Part shown: positions 23,201-31,047 of the stretch, in pieces
Layout: each line of letters begins with the position of its first letter
How positions within the stretch are numbered: the first letter of the stretch is position 1
Program-made: the position numbers and the translations under genes
Notes under the pieces: generated by a model
Told to the model about the DNA's origin: nothing
The model's input: the letters and a program-made list of their open reading frames with translations, nothing else
Databases searched by the model: none
Source: an uncultured Boseongicola sp.
GTDB lineage: Bacteria; Pseudomonadota; Alphaproteobacteria; Rhodobacterales; Rhodobacteraceae
Direction of reading: 5' to 3'
DNA: 36,043 bases
NCBI GenBank assembly: GCA_938016355.1
Contig: CALLWO010000148.1
Coordinates: 1 to 36,043 of the forward strand

Positions 23201-23677
23201 CACAAAGACAAGCCCTCCAGCCTCTTTAATCGCGCGAATGCCGGTGCTGCCATCCGATCCGGTGCCTGAAAGAATGATCCCCACCGCACGCGGGCCAACA
23301 TCGGACGCAAGGCTCTCCAGAAACTTATCAATCGGGCGGCGCAAACCGCGCGGTTTGGCAAATTCGCTCAGCTTCAGAACACCTTGCTCAATTGTCAGCA
23401 TCTGCCCCGGCGGAATCAGATAGATGTTGCCGCCATCGACTTTCATCCCGTCGGTTGCGCTGTAAACCGGCGTTGACGTCCGCTTGGCCAGAAGCTCCGG
23501 AAGCAGACTTTCATGGTTTGGGTCAAGGTGTTGCACCAGCACGATTGCCAGCGAGTGGTCTTTGGGAAGGCGTGATAAAAGCGTTTGAAACGCCTCCAGT
23601 CCGCCAGCGGATGCTCCCACTCCGACGATCAATGGTCCGCTCAAAAGGCTCAGTTCAATCTGGCTGTCGTCCGGCAC
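20195..23677 (-). CDS. CheB-CheR-PAS-HWE hybrid sensor kinase
   Basis: A 1160-residue multidomain protein. CheB methylesterase domain, about 14-195, with catalytic Ser23 (GASAGG), His50 (QHLDPNHES) and Asp142 (GTGSDG). CheR methyltransferase domain, about 205-475, with SAM motif GCSTGQEAF (315-323). Then a coiled coil of repeated NEEL motifs (636-705), PAS-like domains (about 710-815 and 835-950), and an HWE kinase with His964 (ELQHRVKN), HELATNAAKYGA (1057-1068) and the WEE motif (1095-1097). The GTG start at 23677 is chosen because AAGGAGG lies seven bases upstream; an upstream GTG has none. It probably couples an unknown signal, not chemotaxis proper, to the adjacent receiver protein. Confidence 0.9.
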   Translation of the reverse strand: MPDDSQIELSLLSGPLIVGVGASAGGLEAFQTLLSRLPKDHSLAIVLVQHLDPNHESLLPELLAKRTSTPVYSATDGMKVDGGNIYLIPPGQMLTIEQGVLKLSEFAKPRGLRRPIDKFLESLASDVGPRAVGIILSGTGSDGSTGIRAIKEAGGLVFVQDPKQADYDGMPKSAIETGADDMVLPTQDMIDVISDYFSIRADLKPSVLSDAEFIARVSKHVSYRTGHDFSHYKQATLLRRLAVRMSVLGLTNPNDYLKELIGNKTEASKLFRDLLINVTSFFRDPDAFEVLAKKVIPEIVKGKGKSDEVRVWVPGCSTGQEAFTIAMLIADELERSDMTPRVSVFATDIDEDAIKVARKGIYPNSIVDEVPQNFLNTYFTATANGYEVSPRLREMVRFSNQSIVKDPPFSRIDLVSCRNVTIYFEADLQNFAMSVFHYALKDSSYLFIGPSETPRNLDELFVGIDTRMRVFSRRPGPARRLNFPSITAVPFQGRALEPDEAIRELSHEPYGQTILTKFAPPFLLTDIKGNLTFTSDRASEFLRIKPGSTRMGITQLIIPELEPALRRLFVTALPEEGRRQQEFRGKVGGREVRLVLTLEHLEDGSRLLVFEDRLDLVEDRAVVVGQGGGAGDSYVHDLELELEKARETIRTTVEELETSNEELKSSNEEMMSMNEELQSANEELSTTNDELQNTVAELREANDDIANLMRSTKIITVFLDDKLKLRFFTPESRSVFRFVEGDRGRKIDDIGGEIDMSYLINRCQGVLDSTIPVEEEIATEDGSRRYILKIEPYAGDRFANTGGVVCTMTDITQLSRAVSVADRERQASQRQLAEIEQLYFVSPQAMALLAPDTTYLRINRQMAEINGMSVEDHIGQRMRDVVPDLNEQINGAFDVVLETGEPVLSRRIEGATAARPDERRLFLTDWYPVKNGEDIVAVGVNFRDITEQTEMSAELRRVMLELQHRVKNMLSNVLALVGRARRDANEDRIVLDTLASRIKALAHTHKILTQENWRAAEIHALIAPELTEVYGPERVTLHGPTLKMNARAAVALGMAVHELATNAAKYGAFSQDSGRVDFRWFRLDDGEQDRVVFRWEESGGPVIEQKPGRGFGSQLIASTITGSLHGAVSMDWKAEGLCVELSVPFEELRKLEEDVVYDLF

Positions 23678-23845
23678 CGGGCGTCCTCCTTGCGCAAGAG
23701 CGCGGGATTCAGAACGCACGGTTATCGAGACAAACGAACCCTACCCTAACGTGCATCCATTTTCAGACTACACCTTCAGGTAGAATGGGTTCGAATTGCA
23801 AGCAAATTCGATTGTTTTCAGAAAATTAATACAACCTAAAGGCGT

Positions 23846-24133
23846 TTAAGTGCCTTCAACAAGGATGATCATGCTGTCCGCTGTTCGGCGACGAATTTCG
23901 GCAACTTCCTGATAAGCTTCGTCATAATATGCCTTCTTCGCATCTTCGAAACTTGGAAACTCGATCACGACGTGTCGCTGGTACGCCGGTCCTTCGGGCT
24001 CTTCTGACTGGCCGCCACGCACGACAAATTTTGCACCAAAGGATTCAAGAATGGGCGTATCGCGCGCCACGTATTCCTTATACGCTTCGGGGTCGCTGAC
24101 GCTTATGTGGCCAATGATGTATCCTTTTGGCAT
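23846..24133 (-). CDS. DUF1330 family protein
   Basis: A 95-residue ferredoxin-like alpha/beta protein of the dimeric alpha-beta barrel type, with the family motifs KGYIIGHISVSDPEAYKEY, VVRGGQSEEPEG and VVIEFPSFEDAKKAYYDEAYQ. Its function is unknown. It lies downstream of the ExbD2 gene on the same strand but 64 bases away, so it may be separately expressed. Confidence 0.88.
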   Translation of the reverse strand: MPKGYIIGHISVSDPEAYKEYVARDTPILESFGAKFVVRGGQSEEPEGPAYQRHVVIEFPSFEDAKKAYYDEAYQEVAEIRRRTADSMIILVEGT

Positions 24134-24197
24134 GGTCGTTCCTTATGAAATCCTTGATTGGCGGTCACGCTAGACCCGCTTCGCGCGAACGGCAAGT

Positions 24198-24551
24198 TCA
24201 CTTCTCGATCGCCAGTAAACGAATGTCTGCTGCACCGGCCTGAGCCAATTCACGCAACGCACCCGCGACCAACGCAGCTGGCAAATTCGCTTCCGCACGC
24301 AAAACTACAATTTGCCCGCTCAAATCCTCGGGCGAGATCGTCAAAAATGCTCCGTCGCCTCCAAGCGTTACCGTGTGGGCTTCCGCGCTCAATAGCTCTG
24401 CCGAAGCGACCAAAGGCGGCTCAACCGCATCGGGGTCAGGCGGCGCAATCACAGCCACCATCAGAAAAAAGATCAGCAAAAGAAATGCCACGTTGATCAT
24501 CGGCACAATTGGATCCGCACGGCGTCTCGGAGGGGATGCCAGATCAATCAT
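24198..24551 (-). CDS. ExbD/TolR-family protein, second copy
   Basis: A 117-residue protein with one N-terminal membrane helix (about 18-36) and a periplasmic domain. The helix reads PMINVAFLLLIFFLMV. In classical ExbD/TolR this motif is PMIDV, whose aspartate carries protons; here it is Asn20. The protein thus lacks the key ionisable residue but is otherwise intact. It may act as a non-conducting partner in a mixed complex. It starts four bases inside the preceding exbD (ATGA overlap). Confidence 0.85.
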   Translation of the reverse strand: MIDLASPPRRRADPIVPMINVAFLLLIFFLMVAVIAPPDPDAVEPPLVASAELLSAEAHTVTLGGDGAFLTISPEDLSGQIVVLRAEANLPAALVAGALRELAQAGAADIRLLAIEK

Positions 24552-24931
24552 TCGACCAATACCAAGTTGGTCAAACCGCCGCCGCGCAAAATGGCGATCA
24601 CATCCACCAAACGCTGCAAATCGGCGCCGTCGCCCGCCCGCAAAATCACAGTATCTTCAGAAGCGTGCGTCAAGCTCTTCACCGCATCCAACACCTCGGA
24701 TGCATCGATAACCTGTCCATTCAATTGAAGCGTTTCGGCCCCAATATCCAACAACCGTGGCGGACCTTCATATTCCTCACCTCCGCCGATGCCCCCAGAG
24801 ATCGGGACGCTCATCTCACGCTCAAAACTTGCGGCAAGCATGAAGAAAATCAGCAAAAGGAAAACCACGTCGATCATCGGGGCCAGCCCGATGCGCCGCG
24901 CAGAAGGCCCTCTTGCCAGTTGAAGCGTCAT
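24548..24931 (-). CDS. exbD: ExbD/TolR-family protein, first copy
   Basis: A 127-residue protein with one membrane helix (about 18-36) in the order PMIDVVFLLLIFFML, including the proton-carrying Asp21. The periplasmic part (40-127) contains the ILRAGDGADLQRLVDVI segment of the family. With ExbB it forms a proton-driven motor in the inner membrane that powers TonB-type or similar partners. It overlaps exbB upstream and the second exbD downstream by four bases each. No tonB gene is visible nearby. Confidence 0.9.
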   Translation of the reverse strand: MTLQLARGPSARRIGLAPMIDVVFLLLIFFMLAASFEREMSVPISGGIGGGEEYEGPPRLLDIGAETLQLNGQVIDASEVLDAVKSLTHASEDTVILRAGDGADLQRLVDVIAILRGGGLTNLVLVE

Positions 24932-25563
24932 TCCGCCGCTCGTGCATGTTCGCGTTTGGGCGCAAGAAAGACGCGCATAAGCAAGTCTTCCAAATCGGAG
25001 GCCACGTGATCTATCACACCCTCAAACCACGAATGCGCAAGCGACGCCGGGATCGCGACCGCCATGCCGGCTGCCGTCGTTAAAAGGGCTTCCCAAATCC
25101 CTCCGGCCAACACCGAAGGGTCAGCGCGCGCGCCGGTGGTTTGAAGCGCCTGAAAGGCCGCGATCATACCGATCACCGTGCCAAGCAGACCCAAAAGCGG
25201 CGCGACTGTCGCGACGACATCCAAAACACGCAAACCCCGGCGCGCTTCGGATAAAGTGCGCCGTGCCACGCGTTCGGCCTCGTCGCGTGCGTCCTCCCGG
25301 CTCCGTCGCGGATCAAGATGGGCCGCCATCGCTGCGCGCACCACCGAAAGCCGCATTCCGCCGCCCTCTCCTGTCTCGACCGCACGGCCGTCCTCAAACG
25401 CGCGCACGGCCTCTTCCGCCCGCGCGCCGCCCCAGGCGCCCAAGGCAACCAATCGCCCGATTTTCCAAAGGATCACAGTCAGCGCAACCACCGACAAAGC
25501 CGCAATCACCCAAAGCACGATGCCGCCACGATCCAAAAGCGTCAGGTTATCTGCGATGTCCAT
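24928..25563 (-). CDS. exbB: ExbB/TolQ/MotA-family motor protein
   Basis: A 211-residue membrane protein with three helices (about 13-38, 107-132 and 150-178). The family signature VVATVAPLLGLLGTVIGMIAAFQ (broken by a turn) lies at about 114-136, with GGIWEALLTTAAGMAVAIP in the third helix. It forms the channel ring around ExbD. The start ATG is preceded by GGAG at nine-base spacing, within a 20-base tandem duplication. The three-gene operon lacks TonB, so its partner must be elsewhere. Confidence 0.92.
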   Translation of the reverse strand: MDIADNLTLLDRGGIVLWVIAALSVVALTVILWKIGRLVALGAWGGARAEEAVRAFEDGRAVETGEGGGMRLSVVRAAMAAHLDPRRSREDARDEAERVARRTLSEARRGLRVLDVVATVAPLLGLLGTVIGMIAAFQALQTTGARADPSVLAGGIWEALLTTAAGMAVAIPASLAHSWFEGVIDHVASDLEDLLMRVFLAPKREHARAAE

Positions 25564-25603
25564 CTAAACAGGCTCCAAAAATCCTAAACATGCTCCAAAA
25601 ATC
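25564..25603. repeat. 20-bp tandem duplication in the exbB leader
   Basis: Two consecutive 20-base units (25564-25583 and 25584-25603) differ at one base. They lie directly before the exbB ATG on the minus strand. Each contains a GGAG ribosome-binding motif followed by a TTTAG; only the proximal GGAG is correctly placed for exbB. The duplication ends exactly at the base before the ATG, as expected of a slippage event. Confidence 0.85.
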
Positions 25604-25686
25604 ACGCCGCCACCCTGCCCGGCCCGACTTCCAAGCGCAAGACAGTCCGCTTGCCCACGACGCGTTCCCCTGCTCTAGTCAGGCAC

Positions 25687-27123
25687 ATGCCGGAACTTGA
25701 CCTCATCCTAAAAGGCGCGCGCGTCCTGACGTCCCAAAGTGACGGCATGGCCGATATTGGCATTTCGAACGGCGTCATCACGGCTCTCGGCTCCATAACC
25801 ACCCCAACCATCCAAACCATTGATGCAACAGGTAAAATCATCACACCCGGCGGCGTCGACGCGCATTGCCACATCGAACAATTGTCCGGCATGGGGTTGA
25901 TGAACGCCGATACATTCGAAACCGCCACCCGCTCGGCTGCAATTGGTGGCACGACGACAACCATCAGCTTTGCCCCGCAATCCGCGGATATGCCCCTCGC
26001 TGATGCGCTAAAGGATTATGAAAAGCGAGCCGCGCGCGGCGCTCTCATCGACCACGCTTTCCACATTATCCTGAGCGACCTCGACGCGCCGGATATCCGG
26101 CGGGATCTGCGAAATGCCATCCGCGCCGGTCACCGTTCGATCAAGGTGTTCACAACCTACAACATCCAGCTTTCCGACCGCGACATCTGCGACGTGCTTG
26201 CCATCGCTAAGGAAGAAGGCGCGCTCGTTTGCGTCCATGCCGAAAACGACGGTTTGATCGGCTGGACCAAGGATCAATTGCTGAAATCGGGCAAAACCAC
26301 ACCGCCATTTCACGCAATTTCTCATCCTCGCCTCGCTGAGATTGAAGCCGTCGATCGCTTGATCCGCTTTGCGGAGTTTTTCGCGACACCCGTCATGCTC
26401 TTTCACATATCCACACGTGAAGCGGTTGACGCCATTCGCTCCGCCAAGGCGCGCGGCGTTCCGGTCTGGGCCGAAACCTGCCCGCATTATCTTTTCATGA
26501 CGGCCGAGGTGCTCGACGCCGACGGCGACACCGGCGCCAAGTGGATGTGCTCACCACCCCAACGCACAAAAGACGACCATTGCGCCCTTTGGGACGGGCT
26601 AAACGACGGTACGCTGTCGTTGGTCTCTTCCGATCACGCACCTTATCGCTTTGATAAAACAGGTAAACTTTCCGCTGGTCCGGGCGCTGATTTCTCGAAG
26701 AAAGCCAACGGCTTGCCCGGTCTCGAAGTGCGTATGCCGCTCATGTTTGATGCGATGATGAACGGCGAAAAACTGACCCCTCAGAAATTTGTTGAGCTGA
26801 ATTGCACGGCGCCTGCCCGACTTCACGGATTGCCAAACAAAGGCGATATCGCACCGGGCTATGACGCTGATCTGGTCATCTGGGACAGCGAGAAAACGAT
26901 CACTTATGGCGCAAACGACCTCCACGACAACGTGGGATACAACCCTTGGGAAGGCTACACGATCACCGGCTGGCCAACCCATGTTTTCTTGCGCGGACAG
27001 GAGATCGTGACAGGCGGCGCGCTTCAGACCGACCCTGGCCGAGGGCGCTGGATCACCCGACCGCATTTGGGGATCACGACCGATGCTACGCCTGCTCGCG
27101 AGTATGTCGAGGCCACCAGATGA
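25687..27123 (+). CDS. Dihydropyrimidinase / hydantoinase family amidohydrolase
   Basis: A 478-residue cyclic amidohydrolase. Binuclear metal ligands are His60 and His62 (GVDAHCH), the carboxylated Lys153 (SIKVFTTY), His184 (VCVHAEND), His240 (MLFHIST) and Asp316 (VSSDHAPY). The ETCPHYL segment (263-269) is typical of D-hydantoinases. It should open a hydantoin or dihydropyrimidine ring. The ATG at 25687 is chosen over an upstream in-frame TTG because it matches the family N-terminus (ELDLILKGARVL). It heads a four-gene operon with a VOC protein, a racemase and a DapA-family enzyme. The exact ring substrate is not shown. Confidence 0.9.
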   Translation: MPELDLILKGARVLTSQSDGMADIGISNGVITALGSITTPTIQTIDATGKIITPGGVDAHCHIEQLSGMGLMNADTFETATRSAAIGGTTTTISFAPQSADMPLADALKDYEKRAARGALIDHAFHIILSDLDAPDIRRDLRNAIRAGHRSIKVFTTYNIQLSDRDICDVLAIAKEEGALVCVHAENDGLIGWTKDQLLKSGKTTPPFHAISHPRLAEIEAVDRLIRFAEFFATPVMLFHISTREAVDAIRSAKARGVPVWAETCPHYLFMTAEVLDADGDTGAKWMCSPPQRTKDDHCALWDGLNDGTLSLVSSDHAPYRFDKTGKLSAGPGADFSKKANGLPGLEVRMPLMFDAMMNGEKLTPQKFVELNCTAPARLHGLPNKGDIAPGYDADLVIWDSEKTITYGANDLHDNVGYNPWEGYTITGWPTHVFLRGQEIVTGGALQTDPGRGRWITRPHLGITTDATPAREYVEATR

Positions 27124-27506
27124 TGCGGCCCGACGCCCCGGAACTTGCCATCACATTTCTCTATTACCGCGATCTTTCGCGCGCCGAGACCTTCTATCGC
27201 GACATGCTCGGCCTGCCGCTTGCCATTGATCAGGGATGGGCGAAAATATTTCGCCTCGCGGATGGCGCACATGTTGGTTTGGTCGACGAAGCAAGGGGCA
27301 TGAACAACTGGCAGGCGCAGAAATGCGTCCAGCTTTGTTTGCGCGTTGCCGACGTAGATGCCTGGTATGACTGGGCCAATACAAACGAATTCAACGACGT
27401 AAGCGAAATGTTCCGCAACGACGAGATCGGCATTCGCGCCTTTGTCTTCTTCGACCCCGAAGGCTATCAAATCGAAATTCAGACCCCGACACGACCCGGC
27501 GCATGA
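27120..27506 (+). CDS. VOC-superfamily (glyoxalase-like) protein
   Basis: A 128-residue vicinal-oxygen-chelate protein with one module pair: ITFLYYRDLSRAETFYRDMLGLPL near the N-terminus (split by a loop), CVQLCLRVADVDAWYDW in the middle and FVFFDPEGYQIEI near the end. Relatives include glyoxalases, dioxygenases and binding proteins. The start overlaps the hydantoinase stop, and a second ATG follows at once. Its role here is unknown; in this operon it may act on a downstream product. Confidence 0.8.
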   Translation: MMRPDAPELAITFLYYRDLSRAETFYRDMLGLPLAIDQGWAKIFRLADGAHVGLVDEARGMNNWQAQKCVQLCLRVADVDAWYDWANTNEFNDVSEMFRNDEIGIRAFVFFDPEGYQIEIQTPTRPGA

Positions 27507-28180
27507 CCCTCTTCGTGATCAACCCCAATTCAACGCAAGCCGTCACCGACGGTATTGATGCGGCCATCTCCCCATTGCGGCAATGGGGCCAAAAGATCGA
27601 ATGTCTGACCCTCGCAGATGGGCCACCGGGCATCGAAACCGATCAGCATGTGGTTGATGTCGTCGCACCAACACTTGCGCTGGTGGAAACTTTGAAGCCC
27701 CGCGCCACAGGTTTCGTCATCGCCTGCTTTTCCGACCCCGGCGTCGCCGCCCTGCGGAAGATCACACCCCTGCCCGTTCTGGGCATCCGCGAGGCGGCCA
27801 TCACCCAAGCCCTCACCCTCGGGCACAGGTTCGGGATCATCGCCATTGGCGAAGCCTCCATCCCGCGCCACCTTGCCGCGGTTGAGGCCATCGGTGTCAC
27901 CGCGCGCCTTGCCGGGGACCGCGCTCTTGGCCTCTCGGTTGTCGACCTCTCTGATGCAACGAAAACCGAAGCGCGCCTCACACACATCGCCAAAACCCTG
28001 CGCGATACTGACAAGGCCGACGTGCTCATCCTCGGATGCGCCGGAATGGCCCAATACCGCGCAACCCTCGAAGCCAGCGTCGGCATCCCTGTGATTGACC
28101 CTTGTCAGGCCGCCGTTGCCTTGGCACTTGGACGCATTACTCTTAACCAAACTCACCAGCCGGAGATCGCACATGCTTGA
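27503..28180 (+). CDS. Hydantoin racemase-like Asp/Glu racemase family protein
   Basis: A 225-residue protein with the family's two catalytic cysteines, Cys75 (FVIACFSDPG) and Cys179 (ILGCAGMA). Their spacing matches HyuA hydantoin racemases. The N-terminal LFVINPNST motif is typical of this subfamily. It would interconvert enantiomers of a substituted hydantoin so that the hydantoinase can use both. The four-base overlap with the VOC gene upstream and the eight-base overlap with the DapA-family gene downstream support a single operon. Confidence 0.85.
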   Translation: MTLFVINPNSTQAVTDGIDAAISPLRQWGQKIECLTLADGPPGIETDQHVVDVVAPTLALVETLKPRATGFVIACFSDPGVAALRKITPLPVLGIREAAITQALTLGHRFGIIAIGEASIPRHLAAVEAIGVTARLAGDRALGLSVVDLSDATKTEARLTHIAKTLRDTDKADVLILGCAGMAQYRATLEASVGIPVIDPCQAAVALALGRITLNQTHQPEIAHA

Positions 28181-29084
28181 CGCAACCGCCAAAGGTGTCT
28201 TCACCATCGCCGCCACGCCCTTTCTTCCCGATGGCGCGCTCGACACTGACAGCCTTGATCGCATGACGGACTTCTATCTCGAGCGCGGCGCGACCGGCCT
28301 CACCATCCTCGGGATCATGGGGGAAGCGGGAAAACTGACCGCCGCCGAAAGCGCGCAAGTCATCGAACGCGTCTGCGCGCGTGCCGATGTCCCGGTGATC
28401 GTCGGCGTCTCCGCGCCTGGGTTCGCCGCCATCGAAGCGCTCTCCAACGTCGCCATGGAAAAAGGCGCGGCGGGCGTGATGATTGCACCTCCCGGCAACT
28501 TGAAAACCGACGCCCAGATTACAAGCTATTACCGAACCGCTGGCGAACGCCTCGGCGACATCCCTTGGGTTATTCAGGACTTCCCACTTGTCACAGGCGT
28601 GCAGATTGACCCCGGCGTCATTCTCAACATCGTCGAGCAGAACCCGGCCTGCGTGATGCTCAAACACGAGGACTGGCCCGGCCTTGAGAAAATCGCGGCC
28701 CTGCGCAAAGCCAGTGACAAAGGCGCGCGGCGCATTTCGATCCTGTGCGGCAACGGCGGCCAGTTTCTTCTTGAGGAAATGATCCGTGGCGCCGATGGCG
28801 CAATGACCGGCTTCGCCTATCCCGAAATGATGCGCGATGTTGTCAAGCTGATGAACGCCGGCGACGAAGCGGTGGCGCGCGATGTCTTTGACGCCTACCT
28901 CCCGCTCATCCGATACGAAAGCCAACCGGGTCTCGGCCTCGCCATCCGCAAATACATTCTCGCAAAGCGCGGCGCGATCGCCCATGACAGCGTGCGCGCA
29001 CCGGGGCCCAAACTTTCAACCGCTGCCATCGCCGAAATCGAAACTCTGATCGCACGACAAGACGCCCGACTGGCCGCACTCTGA
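28173..29084 (+). CDS. DapA/N-acetylneuraminate lyase family protein
   Basis: A 303-residue TIM-barrel protein of the DHDPS family with Schiff-base Lys164 (VMLKHEDW). Other key residues differ from DapA: the usual GTTGE loop is GIMGE (47-51), losing two threonines, and the catalytic Tyr of the LYN-VP motif is Gln135 (VIQDFP). It is thus probably not a dihydrodipicolinate synthase but an aldolase or decarboxylase for another oxo-acid. A GGAG site about seven bases before the ATG, inside the racemase gene, sets the start. The operon context suggests a product of the hydantoin pathway as substrate. Confidence 0.8.
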   Translation: MLDATAKGVFTIAATPFLPDGALDTDSLDRMTDFYLERGATGLTILGIMGEAGKLTAAESAQVIERVCARADVPVIVGVSAPGFAAIEALSNVAMEKGAAGVMIAPPGNLKTDAQITSYYRTAGERLGDIPWVIQDFPLVTGVQIDPGVILNIVEQNPACVMLKHEDWPGLEKIAALRKASDKGARRISILCGNGGQFLLEEMIRGADGAMTGFAYPEMMRDVVKLMNAGDEAVARDVFDAYLPLIRYESQPGLGLAIRKYILAKRGAIAHDSVRAPGPKLSTAAIAEIETLIARQDARLAAL

Positions 29085-29261
29085 ACCCGCTTCATTTTTC
29101 CAAAAATACTCAAACCAAAACAGTGGACAAAACCGCAAGCGTGGCCATAAGACCATCTTTACGTTGGTCAAAGAATTCCCATGCTTTTCTTGGCGCAAAA
29201 CACAACATATAGTGGCAACAATCGGCGGGAACGGGACCGCCCGTAAGAACAGAGGCAGGCA

Positions 29262-30071
29262 GTGGCCCATATAATCGTCGTTGGAAACGAAAAAGGCGGC
29301 GCGGGGAAATCCACCGTGTCGATGCATATCGCGACCGCGCTTGTGCGCATGGGGCATGTGGTGGGGGTCCTTGATCTTGACCTCAGACAACGCAGCTTCG
29401 GGCGCTACGTCGAAAACCGCAGGACGTTTCTCGAGACAGAAAACCTCGATCTGCCCAGCCCGATCTACCGCGAACTCCCCAAGATCAGCGCCGACAGCCT
29501 CGGCCCCGGCGAGAACGTCTATGACCAGCGGCTGTCAGCCGCCGTGACCGGCCTTGAACGCGAAGTCGAATTTATCCTGATCGATTGCCCCGGCTCTCAC
29601 ACCCGCCTTAGCCAGGTCGCCCATTCCCTCGCCGATACGTTGGTCACGCCGCTGAACGACAGTTTCGTCGACTTCGATCTGCTGGCGCGGATCGATCCGC
29701 AAACCAACAAAATCCTCGGGCCATCGGTCTATTCAGAAATGGTCTGGAATGCCCGCCAGTTGCGCGCGCAGGCGGGGCTTGATCCCATCGACTGGATCGT
29801 GGTGCGCAACCGCGTCGGCGCGCAAGCCATGCACAACAAGAAAAAGATGGCCGAGGCGGTCAATTCGCTGGCCAAACGCATCGGCTTTCGTGTGGCGCCC
29901 GGATTTTCGGAACGCGTCATTTTCCGGGAACTTTTCCCACGCGGTCTGACGCTCTTGGATTTGCGCGACATCGGCATTCAGAACATGAACCTGTCAAACG
30001 TCGCAGCGCGTCAGGAATTGCGCGAGCTTTTGAAAGAAATCCGTCTGCCCGGAGTCACGGTCGACTTTTAA
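29262..30071 (+). CDS. mipZ: Cell-division positioning ATPase MipZ
   Basis: A 269-residue ParA/MinD-family ATPase. The deviant Walker A is KGGAGKST (11-18) with Lys11, and LDLDLRQRSFGRYVENR (38-54) is a MipZ hallmark. It has the DCPG motif and the C-terminal FRELFPRGLTLLDL segment. In Caulobacter MipZ forms a gradient from the poles, bound to ParB, and blocks FtsZ ring formation except at midcell. The GTG start is supported by AGAGG upstream. The gene is convergent with the next and overlaps it by 17 bases. Confidence 0.92.
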   Translation: MAHIIVVGNEKGGAGKSTVSMHIATALVRMGHVVGVLDLDLRQRSFGRYVENRRTFLETENLDLPSPIYRELPKISADSLGPGENVYDQRLSAAVTGLEREVEFILIDCPGSHTRLSQVAHSLADTLVTPLNDSFVDFDLLARIDPQTNKILGPSVYSEMVWNARQLRAQAGLDPIDWIVVRNRVGAQAMHNKKKMAEAVNSLAKRIGFRVAPGFSERVIFRELFPRGLTLLDLRDIGIQNMNLSNVAARQELRELLKEIRLPGVTVDF

Positions 30072-31047
30072 ACCGACCAAAGGCCTTGAGAAATCCGTGA
30101 GCCACATCGCCAAGGGCCGCGCGCATCGGGTGTTGCCTGCTCTCGGCTGCCTGAAATTCGCTCTCGATGATCTCTTCCTGAGACGCAATCGGCTGAAAGA
30201 ACGTGAGCGGGTGTAAACCGTTTGTGGCATTTGACGATGCCGCACCACGGCGGCGGGAAGTCCCGCGCTTTGGCAAGCGCCGATAGACCATCATCCCGCC
30301 CCCGATAACGATCACAAGGAAACCAACCCAAAACAAAACCATCTGTTTTCGCGTGTCATCCCCGACCGGCGCGGCACTGGTTTTGGGCGCCACATAGGGC
30401 GACACCAACGGAAGCGCAGCGGCATCGGGTCCTAGCATCTCGTCGAGCGTCTCTTCGAACGCGTCTCCGCCCAGCACACCGTCCCAAAAGGCCCGGTTAA
30501 AGATCGCGCCCGATGTCGACACCACGATACCGTCATAACCTTCACCAATCATTTGCAACCCAAAGTCGCGCAGAATACGCGGCGCGCTCCCGCGCTCGGT
30601 CACATCATAGACGAAGATAGCCGCGGGTTGCGGGTTGCGTGCGCCACTGGGGCGCGCAACGGGGCGCGGCGCACCTTGCGCGCGTCCGGAATGGTGCGCG
30701 ATATGGCTCAATGCGCGGGCACGCCCGCCTTCACTCACTGGATAGACCGGAAGAAACACAAACCGTTCCTGATCCGCGCCTTCCCCGAAATACCGGATGG
30801 CGGCATGGCCTAGATGCACCTCGGCCAGCACGCTCACTTCATTCAGCATATTTGCGTGCACTTCAGGATCGAAATCCTGCACCAGAACCGGGTCCGGCAA
30901 GCCAACCTTTTGCGCCAACGTCTGGTCGGCAAGTTTCTGGTCGTGCACATATCCAAGCAGCATCGACGCCCCCAAAAGGAAGCTCCCGGCGGTTAACCAC
31001 ATCCGTGGTGCCTTGATCAGATGCTTGAATTTTTGCGACACAGTCAC
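30055..31047 (-). CDS. Membrane protein of unknown function
   Basis: A 330-residue protein with an N-terminal membrane helix (about 16-33), a 200-residue non-cytoplasmic domain and a second helix near residue 240, followed by a basic cytoplasmic tail (about 85 residues). The central domain has PAAIFVYDVTERGS and YDGIVVSTSGAIFN segments. I recognise no family. The GTG start has AGGA four bases upstream. Convergence with mipZ may be chance; it is not evidence for a division role. Confidence 0.7.
   Translation of the reverse strand: MTVSQKFKHLIKAPRMWLTAGSFLLGASMLLGYVHDQKLADQTLAQKVGLPDPVLVQDFDPEVHANMLNEVSVLAEVHLGHAAIRYFGEGADQERFVFLPVYPVSEGGRARALSHIAHHSGRAQGAPRPVARPSGARNPQPAAIFVYDVTERGSAPRILRDFGLQMIGEGYDGIVVSTSGAIFNRAFWDGVLGGDAFEETLDEMLGPDAAALPLVSPYVAPKTSAAPVGDDTRKQMVLFWVGFLVIVIGGGMMVYRRLPKRGTSRRRGAASSNATNGLHPLTFFQPIASQEEIIESEFQAAESRQHPMRAALGDVAHGFLKAFGRFKSRP

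Noticed and set aside
29085-29261. Possible sigma-70 promoter before mipZ (TTGGCG and TATAGT)
   Set aside because: The spacer is 12 bases, too short to call.
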